From: Fistularia commersonii | Taxonomy: Eukaryota > Chordata > Actinopteri > Syngnathiformes > Fistulariidae | Reading direction: 5' to 3' | Length of the DNA: 64,000 bases | Assembly: GCA_037954325.1 (NCBI GenBank) | Contig: JBBMNZ010000007.1 | Location: forward strand, 17,310,001-17,374,000 | Shown here: piece by piece, positions 22,796 through 35,470 of the stretch | Position numbering within the stretch: position 1 is the stretch's first letter | Layout of the letters: each line of letters opens with the position of its first letter | The notes under the pieces: model-generated | What the model saw: the letters and a program-made list of their open reading frames with translations, nothing else | What the model was told of the DNA's origin: nothing | The model's database searches: none | Translations under genes and position numbers: made by a program

Positions 22796-23591
22796 AGATT
22801 ACCTCTCCAAACCATTAAGATTGTTTTGTGTGTGTTGGTGAGGGAGAATGAAAACCTACAAGCAGTTTGATCAGCTCACCACTTTATTAAATATTTACAC
22901 AAAGTGTAGATCCAGATTCCTCATCTTGGACATATGAGAATAGAAGCAGTCATTAGACGATAAGTGAATAAATTCAATGTCTGCTGCTCAACACAATAGT
23001 CACCACAAAGAATTTTTTTCTTGAAGATAATTTATTTTATACAGTAAAACTGAGGTTCAGAGGTTGCATTTGATCCACTGCGGTGGCTTTCTTCTGGGGA
23101 CAGGGAGGGATGGAATCAGATCTGGGATGTTGTGATGCTGGGCAACCATTTCACAGCACTCCTGTATTTATTGAATGTCTTAAAAAAAATGGACAGCTGT
23201 TCAACTCATCAGTCCACTGAGATGCAAAGTGCCTGATACGTGAATTTAAGATGACGACTGTTACCGGCCGTGACCCAAAACAACAACAAATGAACTCTGA
23301 GGAAGGGTGCGTTAAACAACGCCACAACTATGACAAACTTGCACCACAAAATTCAAGATTTAGGAACATTGTTTACACATTTGTTGTTACTGTACCAATG
23401 AATACAAGGGAGGCTTTCTGCTCCTCCTCCTAATTCAATTTTATCAAACCCCTATAGAAAGGCATATGTGTTTGTCAGTTCTGTGTCTATATGTTCACTG
23501 CGAGAGTTGTGGAGTCATTGAACGCAGCCACATCAGAACACTTCAGGGCCAGGGCGTGTGGTTGTAAGTGTGTATGCGTATATGCGTGAGA
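22796..23591. other. cyc1 3' flank
   Basis: Likely contains the cyc1 3' UTR (two AATAAA on the minus strand). No other coding sequence recognised. Confidence 0.5.
23167..23172 (-). terminator. cyc1: Likely cyc1 polyadenylation signal
   Basis: AATAAA on the minus strand about 420 nt past the cyc1 stop codon. A second one occurs at 23031-23036. Which is used cannot be told from sequence. Confidence 0.45.
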
Positions 23592-26500
23592 TTAATGCTT
23601 GGGAGGCCTGTAGGCGATCTTCCTGCTCTTCAGCACAGACCACCTGTGTCTCTTCATGTAGTACAACAGGGGGATGAGGATGGCTGAGCCCATCAAAAGC
23701 TAAAGAGAGAAAACAATCAGGACATTTTCTCAACTCACATTGATCATCTTAAGCAGATGCCTCTTTTTTTCACTTCAGGATAAAGCTATGTGGTCATGAG
23801 AGAAACATGAATTTCACCAAAACATAAATTAAAAGTAAATACATTTGAGGATATTTTCCTCAAATGGGTCCATGAACAGATTAGCAACATTATCAATTAA
23901 GAATTCCTCAAAATAAGGAAGCAACTGTCCAGAAATTCCGGCTCAAAATGTGCAATACATGACCAAAAAGTTATATAGGTAATGATAATTTAGCAAAAAA
24001 TCAATTAGGAAGTAACAATTAGCCAAAATCTGGTGTGTCTTAGATGGTAAGAGTCAAGGTACCTTCAGTCCCATTCGTTTGCGCTGGTCGTGTTCAGGCT
24101 CAGCAGCCCACCTCAGGAAGGTACACACGTCCTTAGCTACCTGGCTCATGGTGGCAGGGGTTCCTATGGACGCAAATACCGTGACTGTCAGCATAACAGG
24201 TCTTGCGAGATGAAAACAACAGTTTACACCCTAGATCCCCAAACAATGACTTCTTGACTCTATTTTGTCTTTGAGGACACACGGACAGCACTCACCATCT
24301 TCGTACTCCAGCACCTCATTGTAGATAGGGGGTGCCATGCCAATAGCCTGGCCAGGGAAGTAAGGGTTGTAGTAGAGACCCTCTCTCACTGACACTCCTG
24401 CGGGGGGCTCGCAGTAACCGGTCAGTAGGCTGAAGACATAGTCCTCTCCTCCATGTCTGAGGGGAGTAGGGACAAAAAAGGGGTCAATGACACTGAACCC
24501 CAAACTCCTCATTACCGACGGAGCTCTCCAGGACCATTTACACAAGAAAGTGAAGACTTCTAAACTGGAGGTTACGGACATAATAACCCTGATAAAAATG
24601 TCAATGCTGTCCATTACACTGACATTTTACCCTGATTGCCATCTGCAGGCTTCTATCTGTAATTGATAAAAATAACACAGTTTCAGTAGAAGAGGCCAGG
24701 AAGAAATAGATCAGTCATTTCGGCCATTTTTTAAACAGATTGATTAGAAGAAGATAGGAAAAAAAGAATTGGTCGTTACGGTCAGCATTTTCAAACATAG
24801 ACCTATGACGGAAATGGCAAGGTCACAAGGCTGCAGACAGGTGTTGTTTGGGTTGAAATGGTTACATGATGCAGGTGTTCTTGCGCTTGATGTCTCTAGC
24901 ACGAGCACTACCTGGCATTGACGATATAACTGAGATCTGGGGGCAGGGCCCCGTTGTTGGCCACCCGGGCAGCTTCAGGGTTAGGGTAGGGCTTCGGGAA
25001 GTAGTCTGAAAGCTTCCCTGGCCGGGTGAACATCTCTCCGCTCTCATCAGGTCCATCCACCACTTCAACCTGCATGCAGAAAATGATTAGTGCGGGAAAA
25101 ACTAAACATTCAAAAGTTGATATGGCTCCTTTGCACACCACTGTGGAAAGACTGATTATCTATCGTCTTATTAACAACAGAAGTACAAAGTCACTTCATA
25201 TCTATCGGGTACTGACTGACAAAGACAAAGATTCTGATCCTTGACTGGAGAATTAATTGTGATTCTCCACATTTATCAAGGTTGGAAGTCATGCTGACCT
25301 TGCGCGCTGTGCTTTAATGAGAGTCAACACCAATTTCCATCATTTGACAAACAGATAAATCCTTTGTTATATTTCATGGAAAGAGTAATTGAGTAGAGCT
25401 ATGGGGCGTTTCGCCATCCAACAACCAGACCTACATCACACACCAGACTCAGACATTTTCACGAGGAGCAAGAAGTAGCAGCAGATTGTGGCAGAAATCA
25501 TTTTTATGTGACAAGATTATACTTCATTTTAAACCCATATAACCAGCCTCACCTCCTCAGCAATGGCCTTTGCCTCCTCTTCTGTGTGTGACACTCCCAC
25601 CAGGTTCCTGAAGGCCAGATACTCCATACTGTGGCATGCTGAGCAAACCTGCTTGTACACCTGGTATCCACGGCGAATACTGCGCAAAGGACAAAGCAGA
25701 AATTCTTTAGTTCAGAACTGTGGCCATCTATGCTATTACAAGTATATTAAATCAAATGTGCATTAGTGAACCTTTCATATAAAACTGGTGAGAATTTGGC
25801 TTCTCTTATAATTAACTGAATACAAGCTTTGTCAGTGTTGAGATAATAAAGATATACACTCAATTAGAAGGAAGGGTTATGAGAATGGACCTGAAATTGT
25901 TATATTTAGGATTAGATCAATACTGGCTTCAACAACATTACACAGGATTTATGTTTACGTTTATTTTTAATACTCTCAGTGGGCAAGAGATTGCAAATTT
26001 GAGTGATGTCAACAATTACAGAAGAAACTTTTTTCAGTGGTTAATAACAAAAGATTTCATCTCAATTTACTGCAAATCAAAGAAGGACAGTCATAGATGT
26101 GTGCTGATCTTGGGGAAAAAAATGATGTTCCAATCGAATTTTTGATGATAGGTAAACAAAGTCCAAACAAAAGCTGCAGACAGGAATGGAAATTTGTGTC
26201 TCGGAGGCACATGGAAGCATGCATGACAGGAGAATCCCTGAGAGAAAACAATTTTCCGAAGTGCCACTTACAATAACACGATTAACTGGAAAAATAAATC
26301 CCTCCAATGGAAAACAATTTATGGTTGAGTTATTGTATTATTTTGATACAATAGCAGGAACAATTGTCTGGTAGCCATGTCAACAGGTTACCGATTCAAG
26401 ATGAAAGAAGCGAGGGCATATTATCAGACAGGAAACCGAAGCCATAATAGTGATGTGTAGTGCCTTTGTTTTGGATGAATAAAAAGGCAAAAGTGAAATA

Positions 26501-28808
26501 TTACATTTCAAATCTTAAATGTGTTTTGGGAGGCTGGAGGAGGACTGTACCAACATTGATCATTCAGTAACAAGCAATTAGTGAAACAGGATTCTAATTC
26601 CCTTTATGATAGTTATTGGTCTTGACTCCTGTGAACTTGTGCATCCAGCCCACCTTGCGTGGTCGAGGGAGGACAGAGGTCCAGCATGGCTCCAAGGGAA
26701 GTTAGGAGGGTGGAGCTCCAGGTCTGACGCTTTAACGGACTGATGCAGCATCAGGGCGAGACCTGCGCCTCCGGCTGTGACGACACCCATCGTCGTCAGG
26801 GCTACCTTTTTATTCCGAGGCAAAGTGCCGAAGGACATGTTGGCCTGTGAAGTGACCAGAGCACAAGATAAAGATGCATCACATCCCCCAGATATGAGGA
26901 CAAAAGGTGAGAATTTCAAGGTTGAGTTGGAAAACAGTGACTGTCACAATAATAATTTTAGTAAGTAAATTTATTACATCTTCTTAGATAATAAACTGAC
27001 TGTCTCCTGCAAGTAATTAATTTGAATGAAAAACACTTCTGAAAATTTCTAAAGTTAAAAGAAAGGATTAAGAATGAACCTCAACTTTCCATACAGAAGC
27101 CCTTTATAAAAATTTCTGTCTATTTAACACATTTTCCAACCACAGTTTGAAATAATTTTAATAATTAAATAACAATGTCCTGGAAATTTATTGAGTATCT
27201 CATGCTAATTTACTGTTGATTTGTAAACTTCTAAACATGGTTTTATTACAAATCTTATCACCATCATTTTACAGCTAGCCAACTCAATAGGTAGGATATT
27301 TGCTGATATGATCATAGTTTAGAGTATGTCTAAAATTCTCTTGATAACCACCTCTGATAAGACCACATCGGCATCACAGGTATAAAAAGTCAGAAAAAAG
27401 TTATACAGAGCTAATGATGCTGTTACATCACCCTAACAACAGTGAGGATTACCATCCAACTGTCAAATCATAGCAAACAACAAGGCTACATCTTCTTCTC
27501 CTTTCAGCTTTTCCGTTCAGGGGTCGCCACAGTGAATCAACCCTCTCCATCTAACCCTATTCTCTGTATCCTCCTCTCTCACACCAACTTTATTCATATC
27601 CTTTCTCACTACGTCCATAAATCTTCTAAACAACAAGGCTACATAGGTGTATATATTACATATAAACTTAAAATGAAATGTCCTTCTAATGTCTTTGTTG
27701 ATATCATGCACTCTAGTGGTACTTCTGGAAGTGCCCTTCACTTGAGCCTGCATAAATAGGCAGCAGTGATCACATGACTGGTTGAAACCATCCTGGAGGA
27801 TTTCGAACAAACTATTCCCTTAACTGTCAAAATGAAAAGTACACGTAAGTGGGTTTGTGGGTCATTCTGAGAGACCCTGAAAATGCAAGAAAGACACACT
27901 GTTTGTCACTTCTAGGTACAAAGATTATAATCGCAAGCGATGTAATTGAGTGAAGTCAAACATTATAAAAAATGTACAGGTAAAATTATACAAAGTGCAA
28001 GTGATGGACAAATGTTTATTTATAAGTGGTATTGAACTGTCCCTTTAAGACCAACATTGATATCCTTGATGAATTGAACTTTGTAAGATGCAAAAGGGTA
28101 GGCGACTCTTTTTTATTATGCACCGATTAAGGTCAAAGCCGTTTATTCCATTACTTAGGGAAAATAACATATCAGGGGAGAGGATTCAAACGTTAACACA
28201 CGATAGCGGCTTTTCTTCACCGGAAGCCCTCACAGTCCTTGAGATGCTAACCCGATAGCAAGCTAACTACAATGAAAACTTTAACAATAAAGACAAATGG
28301 AAAACACCGCAACGCCGCGATTAGACATTTAGTAAGTAGTTTGTTCGCTAGAGCATTATTGTTTTGATTCAGGAGGATTGTCCATGGCGATATTGGCATT
28401 TACCGGCTTGGTGACATAGCATGATGCGTAACACTTGCCGTTAGCATGGTCCATTGCATTGCCATGTAGGACACATCGCTCCCTTACAACTTTTTCACTA
28501 TTTTACATTTCAATCATAACAAAAAAATCAAATAATTTGAAAATGTAACTACACTGTAATTGTCTACGTCATATATATGTGATTACACGAGTGACCTTGT
28601 CTCACCCCATTGGGAGTCACCAAGCTAACGTTAGCATTTTGGCTAAATGTTCCCACAATAAAGTCAATCACTAAAACTTTGAATTCGTATTCTTCGTATA
28701 ATAGGCCTTTGACGAAACACACTATACCTTGGGGGGCTTGATGGTCTTCGGAGTGTTGAGGAGGGCTCTCCCACTCCCCGAAAGGACCACGACTCGTAAC
28801 GCCGCCAT
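23592..28808 (-). CDS. cyc1: CYC1, cytochrome c1, heme subunit of complex III, 7 exons
   Basis: Exons in transcript order: 28808-28728, 26844-26654, 25679-25553, 25069-24912, 24456-24296, 24163-24063, 23699-23592, total 927 nt (308 aa plus stop), GT-AG introns, frame continuous. It carries electrons from the Rieske protein to cytochrome c in the ubiquinol-cytochrome c reductase complex. The bipartite presequence covers about residues 1-66, with a basic start and a hydrophobic sorting stretch at about 40-60. The mature chain starts at SDLELHPPNFPWSH (Ser67). The covalent heme motif CSACH is at 103-107, and the likely axial Met226 lies in GQAIGMAPPIY. A single membrane anchor is at about 274-290, near the C-terminus, followed by a basic tail. 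The presequence is shorter than the human one (84 aa), so the total is 308 against 325 aa. Intron 1 contains a LINE insertion. Confidence 0.97.
27492..27627 (-). mobile_element. 5'-truncated LINE insertion with 17-bp target duplication
   Basis: A 136-bp insertion encoding the LINE tail RRFMDVVRKDMNKVGVREED and NRVRWRGLIHCGDP on the minus strand. It is flanked by a perfect 17-bp duplication AAACAACAAGGCTACAT (27475-27491 and 27628-27644). The long target duplication and 5' truncation indicate target-primed reverse transcription. It lies in cyc1 intron 1. Confidence 0.9.
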
Positions 28809-29130
28809 ACTCGCTGCGGGTATGAGAAAGATCAGCCGAACGGACAGGTAACCAAAGTGCTGCACAGTCTCAGCTACCGCTTGGAATTTCAAAATAAAAC
28901 AGCGTATGAATTGGTAGCTGTAATATCAAATACTTTGTTTACCAAAAGGCCATATTAACATAAAAAGATGTAAAAATTCGAGGGCTGGACACAAAGGTGT
29001 AAAAGTAGATATTGTGTTATTTTGATGCAGCGTATTGTGAGAATATGCATTTTCCTCAACACTAAAGATTAACACATTAATATTATGATTTTAATGTCAT
29101 GTTAAAAATGTTCGAATCACTTTACTGAAC
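28809..29130. other. cyc1 upstream region
   Basis: Presumed cyc1 promoter. Moderately CpG-containing just above the ATG, with no TATA box seen. No divergent gene can be recognised upstream. Confidence 0.4.
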
Positions 29131-29134
29131 TTAG

Positions 29135-29452
29135 CCAACAAATTTCACAATCTTAATTGCTATTTCCTACCTGAGGCTATCAGACTTTTTAATTCCTCTC
29201 CCTTCAGCCGCAGGGAATCTCAAAATCTTTGTACTTAAGACCTTAAGACACTTTATAGCCTTGACTTGTTACTGAGACACTTTTTAGTTTTATTTGTATT
29301 TCTTATTCTTCCCACCTTTTTTTTACACCGTTTATACAATTTCCTACAATTATTTATTATTGTTACGTTTTACTTGAAACTCTGGCACAACGATTTCCTT
29401 CAGAATAAATAAAGTTGTTCTTCTTCTTATTCTTATTCTTATTACACCATAT
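29135..29452 (+). mobile_element. LINE 3' end (Rex1/CR1-type), with (TTATTC)n tail
   Basis: Reads on the plus strand as a decayed reverse-transcriptase C-terminus followed by a 3' UTR ending 'ctggcacaacgatttccttc', then aataaagttgttc and a (TTCTTA)n tail. It shares this 3' end with 4745-4830 and 35686-35756. Confidence 0.6.
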
Positions 29453-29949
29453 AAAGAAGGCCACTTTAACTGTATTTATTTGTAATTGTAAACATCCATC
29501 ATTAGGTGTATGCAACCTTGACGTATGAATCATATGTGAAGATTGCAGACCAAAAAAATAATCATTTGATATGATTATTTCTTTGCCTATTTCATCCCCT
29601 TTTTACCATTCTCTGCTCTTATTTTGAAGACTAGCCAATACGTCCAACCGGAACTCACTACCCCCCTAGATTATAGCTGACTTTACAACTTACACAACTT
29701 CGACTTTACACAACTGTTTTTTACCGCATTGTTTCGTAATAAATCCCCGTACCAAGGTGAAAGACAAATCTCCATCTTTGTCTGTTTTGTTTTAATTATG
29801 GAAACTTTATGCTGCCATCGAAGTCCATAAATACACCGTCCTTCACGGCATATTATGTGCATTTAAACGTTGAAGCTGAGGTTGCTAAACACGTCATCAT
29901 TTACTAGAATTGCTAGAAACCTAACGCGGGTTTTTCATAATATGATATA

Positions 29950-30012
29950 TTTTTGTAGGGGCGCAGGAAGTAAAGCAATCGTCTTTGAAAACGCCTCTGG
30001 TTCGATTCCAAC
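29950..30012 (+). repeat. tRNA-like SINE head with B-box
   Basis: A sequence starting GGGGCGCAGG and ending in GGTTCGATTCC, which matches the pol III B-box consensus, about 50 bp apart. It cannot fold as a complete tRNA, so it is read as a SINE head rather than a tRNA gene. Confidence 0.45.
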
Positions 30013-30299
30013 ATTTTTAATCATTTTGTTCTTATATATTTGAGGTCCCCAACAGGGACAAACAACACGTGGACGTGAGCAATTTGAAACTCGAAAAACA
30101 ACCATATTCCCTTGAATGGCTTGAATCAAATGGAATAACTCTATGTAAGGTGAAAAAAGGTATTAACTTTTATTCCTGGATTTTTTGGCATCATTACTTG
30201 AATACTGCCCCATTCATAAAATACTTTTAAATCCACCGATCTCGCGATTAAAGATGTTATACTTCTGTTTGTCACTAGATGGAAGCAAAGCATAATAAT

Positions 30300-30407
30300 T
30301 GAACCCCAGGTTCAATTATTGAACCTGGTTCAACCAGGTTCAATTATTATTCCCCAGGTTCCCCAGGTATTATTATACCCCAGGTTAAATTATTATTCAA
30401 TTATCCC

Positions 30408-30408
<1 letters not shown>
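30300..30408. repeat. Imperfect repeats of a CCAGGTTCAATTATT unit
   Basis: Several direct and inverted copies of a short 'aggttcaattatt' phrase immediately precede the GATA array. It looks like local slippage or duplication and has no coding content. Confidence 0.7.
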
Positions 30409-30470
<62 letters not shown>

Positions 30471-30471
30471 G

Positions 30472-30540
<69 letters not shown>

Positions 30541-30592
30541 CATCCATCCATCCATCCATCCATCCATCCATCCATCCATCCATCCATCCATC
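30409..30592. repeat. (TATC)n then (CATC)n tetranucleotide array
   Basis: About 33 TATC units (GATA on the minus strand) at 30409-30540, with one TAGC variant at about 30469-30472, followed by about 13 CATC units. Highly mutable minisatellite-length array. Confidence 0.97.
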
Positions 30593-30955
30593 ACACAGTA
30601 ATAGACTTAAACACAGTAATAAACTTTAAAGTGGATTAAGACCCCCCCCTCACAACATTTTAGTTTCTGAAGTTAATTTTTTTTGTTGCACATGTTCTGA
30701 ATTTTTAAATGATGGAGAAGGAGTAGATGGAAATTGAAGGTAAAGAATTAAGTATTGCCGGTGAACATTATGGAAAAAAAAAATGACCATGACCACCAAT
30801 TTTATTTCAAGAAAACAGATGAGACAACAGTCTGAAGTTATTTTGGCCTGCACAGTGGGAAATAGATAAAAACAAGTTCAAACCTTCCTCCATGAAGGTG
30901 CTGCAGTCTCAGGATAGTAAACCAAGACAGTGTATAACAGGCTGTGCATGTTCCA

Positions 30956-31010
30956 AGATAAGATAAGATAAGATAAGATAAGATAAGATAAGATAAGATA
31001 AGATAAGATA
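30956..31010. repeat. (AGATA)11 pentanucleotide array
   Basis: Eleven perfect AGATA units. It may be the A-rich-type tail of a decayed retroposon, but no body is recognisable. Confidence 0.95.
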
Positions 31011-31011
31011 A

Positions 31012-32810
31012 TGTATATACAGGAAAGATTCACAAGGATGTAAAAAAAAACAACAACCTGAAAAGGTTGTAATGGTAAAAAGGCACAATTATATGCGTCT
31101 AAATAGATCATTGGTTGTTTAATGTGGATGGAGAATTCTTGTAATTTGTTGATTTAATATTTTCAATTGCACTGCTAAATTGAGATTTGGGCGTTTACAA
31201 AATAAAGAAGTCCAAATCTTTATGTGAAGCCTGAAATGTCGGAAGTGTGGAAAGACTTCCCAAAATCCCTGAACAAACCAGGGAAACATACCTGCGACCA
31301 CAGAACGTCCACTGAGACATGAGACAGGGATGAAAAAAAACCCAACCTAAATAATAAAAGAACATCCAGCCTGAAATATTAATACATGTACAAAGTGAAT
31401 GAAATCGAGTGGGGAAGCCATTAAATGATGGGAAGTAAATTGAAGTGAAGCCGCAGATGGACATTTGCTGTTTGACAGCAGGTAGATAATAAAGAATTCA
31501 TCGCTCACAGTTTTGAATGTCATGTTTGCTTGACTTGAGGCTGAATCTGCCACAGCGGCAGGTACCCGAACAGCCACATGCTTCAAATAAGACTGCAGAT
31601 TCAAACCTAAGTGCTGTACAATTTCCATATGAGCAACCTTGTCTTTTATCCACGGTAATCATGGAGGCAGGAAGACACAGCAAATCAGGAAAAGTAAAAA
31701 CTGTTGACCCTTTTATCTGTCTCGCAAGAAACAAAGGTAACGTGAGCGAAACTTCTGGAAACGAGGGAGATGTATCTAATCTAAGGGTCTTGCTGAGCAA
31801 GTGGTTGTGACATGTAGCAGGTATTGAAATATAATAGTTAAATCCCTTGATCTTTACTGTCTAATTCCAAAATTCCTCAAGCATTCATAGTTGCGGACAC
31901 ATTTGTGGTCATCATGGACTGTTGGGGCTGACTTTTGGACACCACAAGAGAATGAGACTCAAAGATTTCAAACAGAATTTGGTGCTTGTTAACAAAATCA
32001 ATCAGGATAAATGTTTGTAGATCCAATGTTATCTTAGATCCGGTTGGAAATCTGTGAGCCCTAACATCTGTGGAGCTGTGATCAAGTTGTGTTTGTGTTG
32101 TAATGTGAGGAAGTGTGTCAGGAAAGTCCCTACTGGACACAAAGCATTGGTCAAGTTTTCCTCCAGTCGTTGATAACATCAAAATGGCTTTTGAATTAAT
32201 ATGTGGTGGCTGAAAAGAGATGCCCCGCTTTCTCTCCTTTCATACAGACGTCCTCGGACTTGGGTGTCGAGAGACGCACCAGTAAATCTGGCCTTTAATT
32301 AACATTCAGACTGTTTCTCTTTAAGTTCCATTCTCCCACCATTATGAATTCATATATTTTAATATGTATTATTTATTGCTCTCCAGTGCAGAAAACAGCA
32401 ATTGGTTGTTTTGAATGTCACAGGCAAAACCATCTTTTAAATTATGATGCTGAATCCCGGGAAGCAGACAATCTCGTGTATTCTGTGCAGCTGGAGTATC
32501 CCGACATTGAAAATCAGCTTTTTAGCAGGCATTGAAATTATTGCGTTTTTTTTTTTTTTTTGTACAGATCCACTGAGAGATGTGATTGGGGTAATTAAAA
32601 CGAGAAGAACCGAGATTAGCATTTGCATGCAGACAGCTGAGGCAATTGATATTCTTTAGTATTCCATGAGTTTTATACTCTGAGTCCAAGGAGTTCTTTC
32701 AAGTCAATGTTGAAATCTCATATTTTGGGAGTTTGAACACAAACACAACACACAAAATACCTTTGCAGGTGTGACAATGATAATAACTAGAGTAGCAGAG
32801 CCTACTTTGT
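31012..32810. other. Intergenic, nothing recognised
   Basis: Open frames of 60-100 codons occur on both strands, but none shows a domain, splice context or composition that supports a gene. Confidence 0.5.
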
Positions 32811-33991
32811 GTTCTTCTTTTCTTTCAGCTTTTCCCTTCAGGGGTCGCCACAGCGAATCAACCATCTTCATCTAACCCTATTCTCTGTATCCTCTTCTGT
32901 CACACCAACTACCTTCATATCCTCACTCACTACATCCATAAATCTTCTCTTTGGTCTTCCTCCAGACCTTCTACCTGGCAGCTCCAATTCCAGGATCCTT
33001 CAACCATTAAATTCCCTATCCCTACTCTGCACATGACCCAACCATTTCAGTCTGGCTTTTCTGACCTCTCCAAAACGTGTAACATGTGCTGTTCCTCGGA
33101 TGGACTCGTTCCCGATCCTTTCCATTCTGGTCACTCCCAAAGAGAACCCCATCATCTTCATCTCTGCGACCTCTAGCTCTGCCTCCTGTCTTTTCATCAA
33201 TGTTACTGCTTCTTGACCTTACAGCATTGCTGGTCTCACCATTGTCTTGTACACCTTTGCGTTCATTGTGGCTTATCTTCTATCTCATAGTACCTCTGAC
33301 ACTTTTCTCCACTCATTCCATTTCTTTATCTCTTTCCAAACTCTCTGTTTCTCTGGAGTGTTAAATCCAAGTCCCTGAAATCCTCCAACTTCTTGATCTC
33401 CACTTCCTGTAGCCTCACCATTCCACCTGGGTTCCTCTCATTCACACACATGTATACTCTATCTTGCTAGAACTAACTTTCATTCTTCTTCTTTCCAGTG
33501 CATACCTCCACCTCGCTAGATTTTCCTCAACCTGTTCTCTGCCCTCACTACACATCACAATGTCATCAGCAAACATGGGCCATGGAGATTCCTGTCTAAC
33601 CTCATCTGTCAGCCTGTCAATCACCACTGCAAACAAGAAGGGGCTCAGAGCTGATCCCTGATGAAGTTCCAACTCCACCTTAAACTTCTTTCCCTCTCTC
33701 CCACCTGTCTTCCTAATCACATTAGCTGTAGTTGTCCAGTCATCTGGAAGCACTCCCCGATGACCCAGAGCCTTTTTCAACTCCTCCCTGAAAACCATAC
33801 ATCACCTCTCTCCTTTCAGGTTCCCCGCTTTGTCTTCTGCTCTGCCTTTGTCCTCTTGATCTTCCATGTCACCAGAGTTATCCTATGGACCACCATCCTA
33901 TGCTGTCTAGCCTATGCAAGATGTAGTCTACCTGCGTGCTCCTACCTCCACTCTCATAAGTTTCCCCGTGTTCCTGTCTTTTCTGGAAAAT
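32811..33991 (-). mobile_element. LINE fragment, reverse-transcriptase to 3' end
   Basis: On the minus strand this encodes endonuclease-end and RT phrases in broken frames: VFREELKKALGHRGVLPDDW (33798), LHQGSALSPFLFAVVIDRLT, the RT active site FADDIV (about 33560), then KRQEAELEVAEMKMMGFSLG (33200) and RRFMDVVSEDMK-like near 32930. It ends at the low-coordinate side with TTTCAGCTTTTCCCTTCAGG, shared with the 27492 copy. Frameshifts and stops show it is dead. It is the same family as 22030-22795 and 34177-35090. The clade is not certain. Confidence 0.85.
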
Positions 33992-34176
33992 AGTTACTTA
34001 CACAATTTAGACTGCTTCATCTAGTGGATGCATAACACAACCCCGGCAACTACATTAGTTTCTATTCTATGCGCCTTACAATGAGGTGTGCCCTATATAT
34101 GAAAACAGTTTTATAACAGGCCATTTGTTGAAGGTGCGTCTTATAAGCCAATGCACCTTGTAGTGCGGAAAATACG
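33992..34176. mobile_element. Short DNA element (MITE-like) inserted between LINE segments
   Basis: Contains 'ggtgcgtcttataagcca', then 'gcaccttgtagtgcggaaaa' and tacggta, and an upstream partner 'gcgccttacaatgaggtgtg'. These are typical of a very common short fish repeat. It splits two pieces of the LINE. The termini are only approximate. Confidence 0.5.
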
Positions 34177-35090
34177 GTAGTCTGGCTTCATGATCCTATC
34201 TCTGCTCTTATAAGTTACCCTATGTTCCTGTCTTTTCTGGAAGAAAGTGTTCACTACAGCCATTTCCATCCTTTTTGCAAAGTCTACCACCATCTGTCCC
34301 TCTGTGTTTCTATCCCGTATACAAAACCTGCTCATCACTTGTTCATCCCCTCTATTGCCTGTACCAACATGTCCATTGAAGTCTGTACCAATAACCACTC
34401 TCTCATCTCCGGGGATATTCTGCATCACTACATCTAACTCATTCCCGAATTACACCTTCTTCTCTAACTCACATCCCACCTGTGGGGCGTACCCACTTAT
34501 AACATAGAGCGTCACACCTTCAATTTCAAGTTTCAGACTCATAAGTCTATCTGACATTCTTTTCACCTCGAGAGCATTCCTAACAAACTCCTCTCTCAAG
34601 ATAACTCCTACTCCATTTCTCTCATGATAGTACAACTTGAAGACTGTTCCTAAGCCTCTATTCTTACTACCTTTCCACCTGGTCTTCTGAACACACAGTA
34701 TATCCTTCTCTGCATTATGTCAACCAACTCTCTACCTTTTCCTGTCAACTCTCTACCTTTTCCTGTCATCATCCCAAAATTCAAACTCCCTACCCTCAGT
34801 CCCAGACTTTTGCCTTTCCTCTTCTCACTCTGCTTCCGAACACGCCTTCCTCCTCTCCTTCTTCGACCCACAGTAGCCCCATTTCCACTGGTAACCTGTA
34901 GCTTATCGGCACCAATGGCTGTGGTTGTTAACCTGGACCTTCAGCGATCCAGTCTGAGATTCTTAGGTTTGATTTGCACGTTTGGTTTTTGGCACAAGTT
35001 TTATGCTGAACACCCTTCCTGTAGGAACCCTCTGCATTTATCCAGGCTTGGGACTGACTCAGGAAGACACTGGCGTGTGCCCCCCCCCCC
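34177..35090 (-). mobile_element. LINE fragment, 5' region and APE-type endonuclease
   Basis: The minus strand reads, in broken frames, LRVGSLNFGMMTGKGRELVD (LINE endonuclease start, 34800), YYHERNGVGVILREEFVRNA (34630), LEIEGVTLYVISGYAPQVGC (34530), then VIGTDFNGHVG (34390) and KRQEHRVTYKSRDRIMKPDY (34240). The GYAPQ and DFNGHVG motifs are signatures of APE-like LINE endonucleases. The 5' part matches 54838-55570. Confidence 0.85.
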
Positions 35091-35194
35091 GAGGCTGCAT
35101 AAGCAGAACCATGCTCTCTTTTGACAAAAAAAAAAAAAAAAGTGGAACAGAGTAATGATCACACTCCGATGATCTGAGACAAAATAATTGCTGC

Positions 35195-35470
35195 AGATGT
35201 GTTTAATGGTGGCCATGGAAACATGCTGTGTGATTATAGAGATGTTAGCTGTCATAAAGATTACAGGCTAAGCGTAAGTCTCTGTGCTATTCGGTATGTG
35301 TTGTTTGAGCTAACCTTCCCGACCGGTGGCTCGGTGAGCACACCGTTGGTGTGTCAACGTTTGTTACAGCGAGCGACACGCTGTCTTTCAAACGTATCAT
35401 TTGCTGTGAATTCATGACATCCGACGTGCTAATTACGTCGCGAAAGGGGCGGAATGACAGCTGGAGACTC
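35195..35470. promoter_or_regulatory. CpG-containing promoter-like stretch without an assigned gene
   Basis: A local excess of CpG dinucleotides in an otherwise CpG-poor region, with ACGTCG (35434-35440) and a GC box GGGGCGG (35446-35452). No exon with a recognised product lies on either side. It could be a lncRNA or distal promoter, or the remains of a transposon promoter. Confidence 0.3.

Noticed and set aside
29955..30010. Possible tRNA gene with a good B-box
   Set aside because: No acceptor-stem pairing and no convincing anticodon arm; fits a SINE head better.
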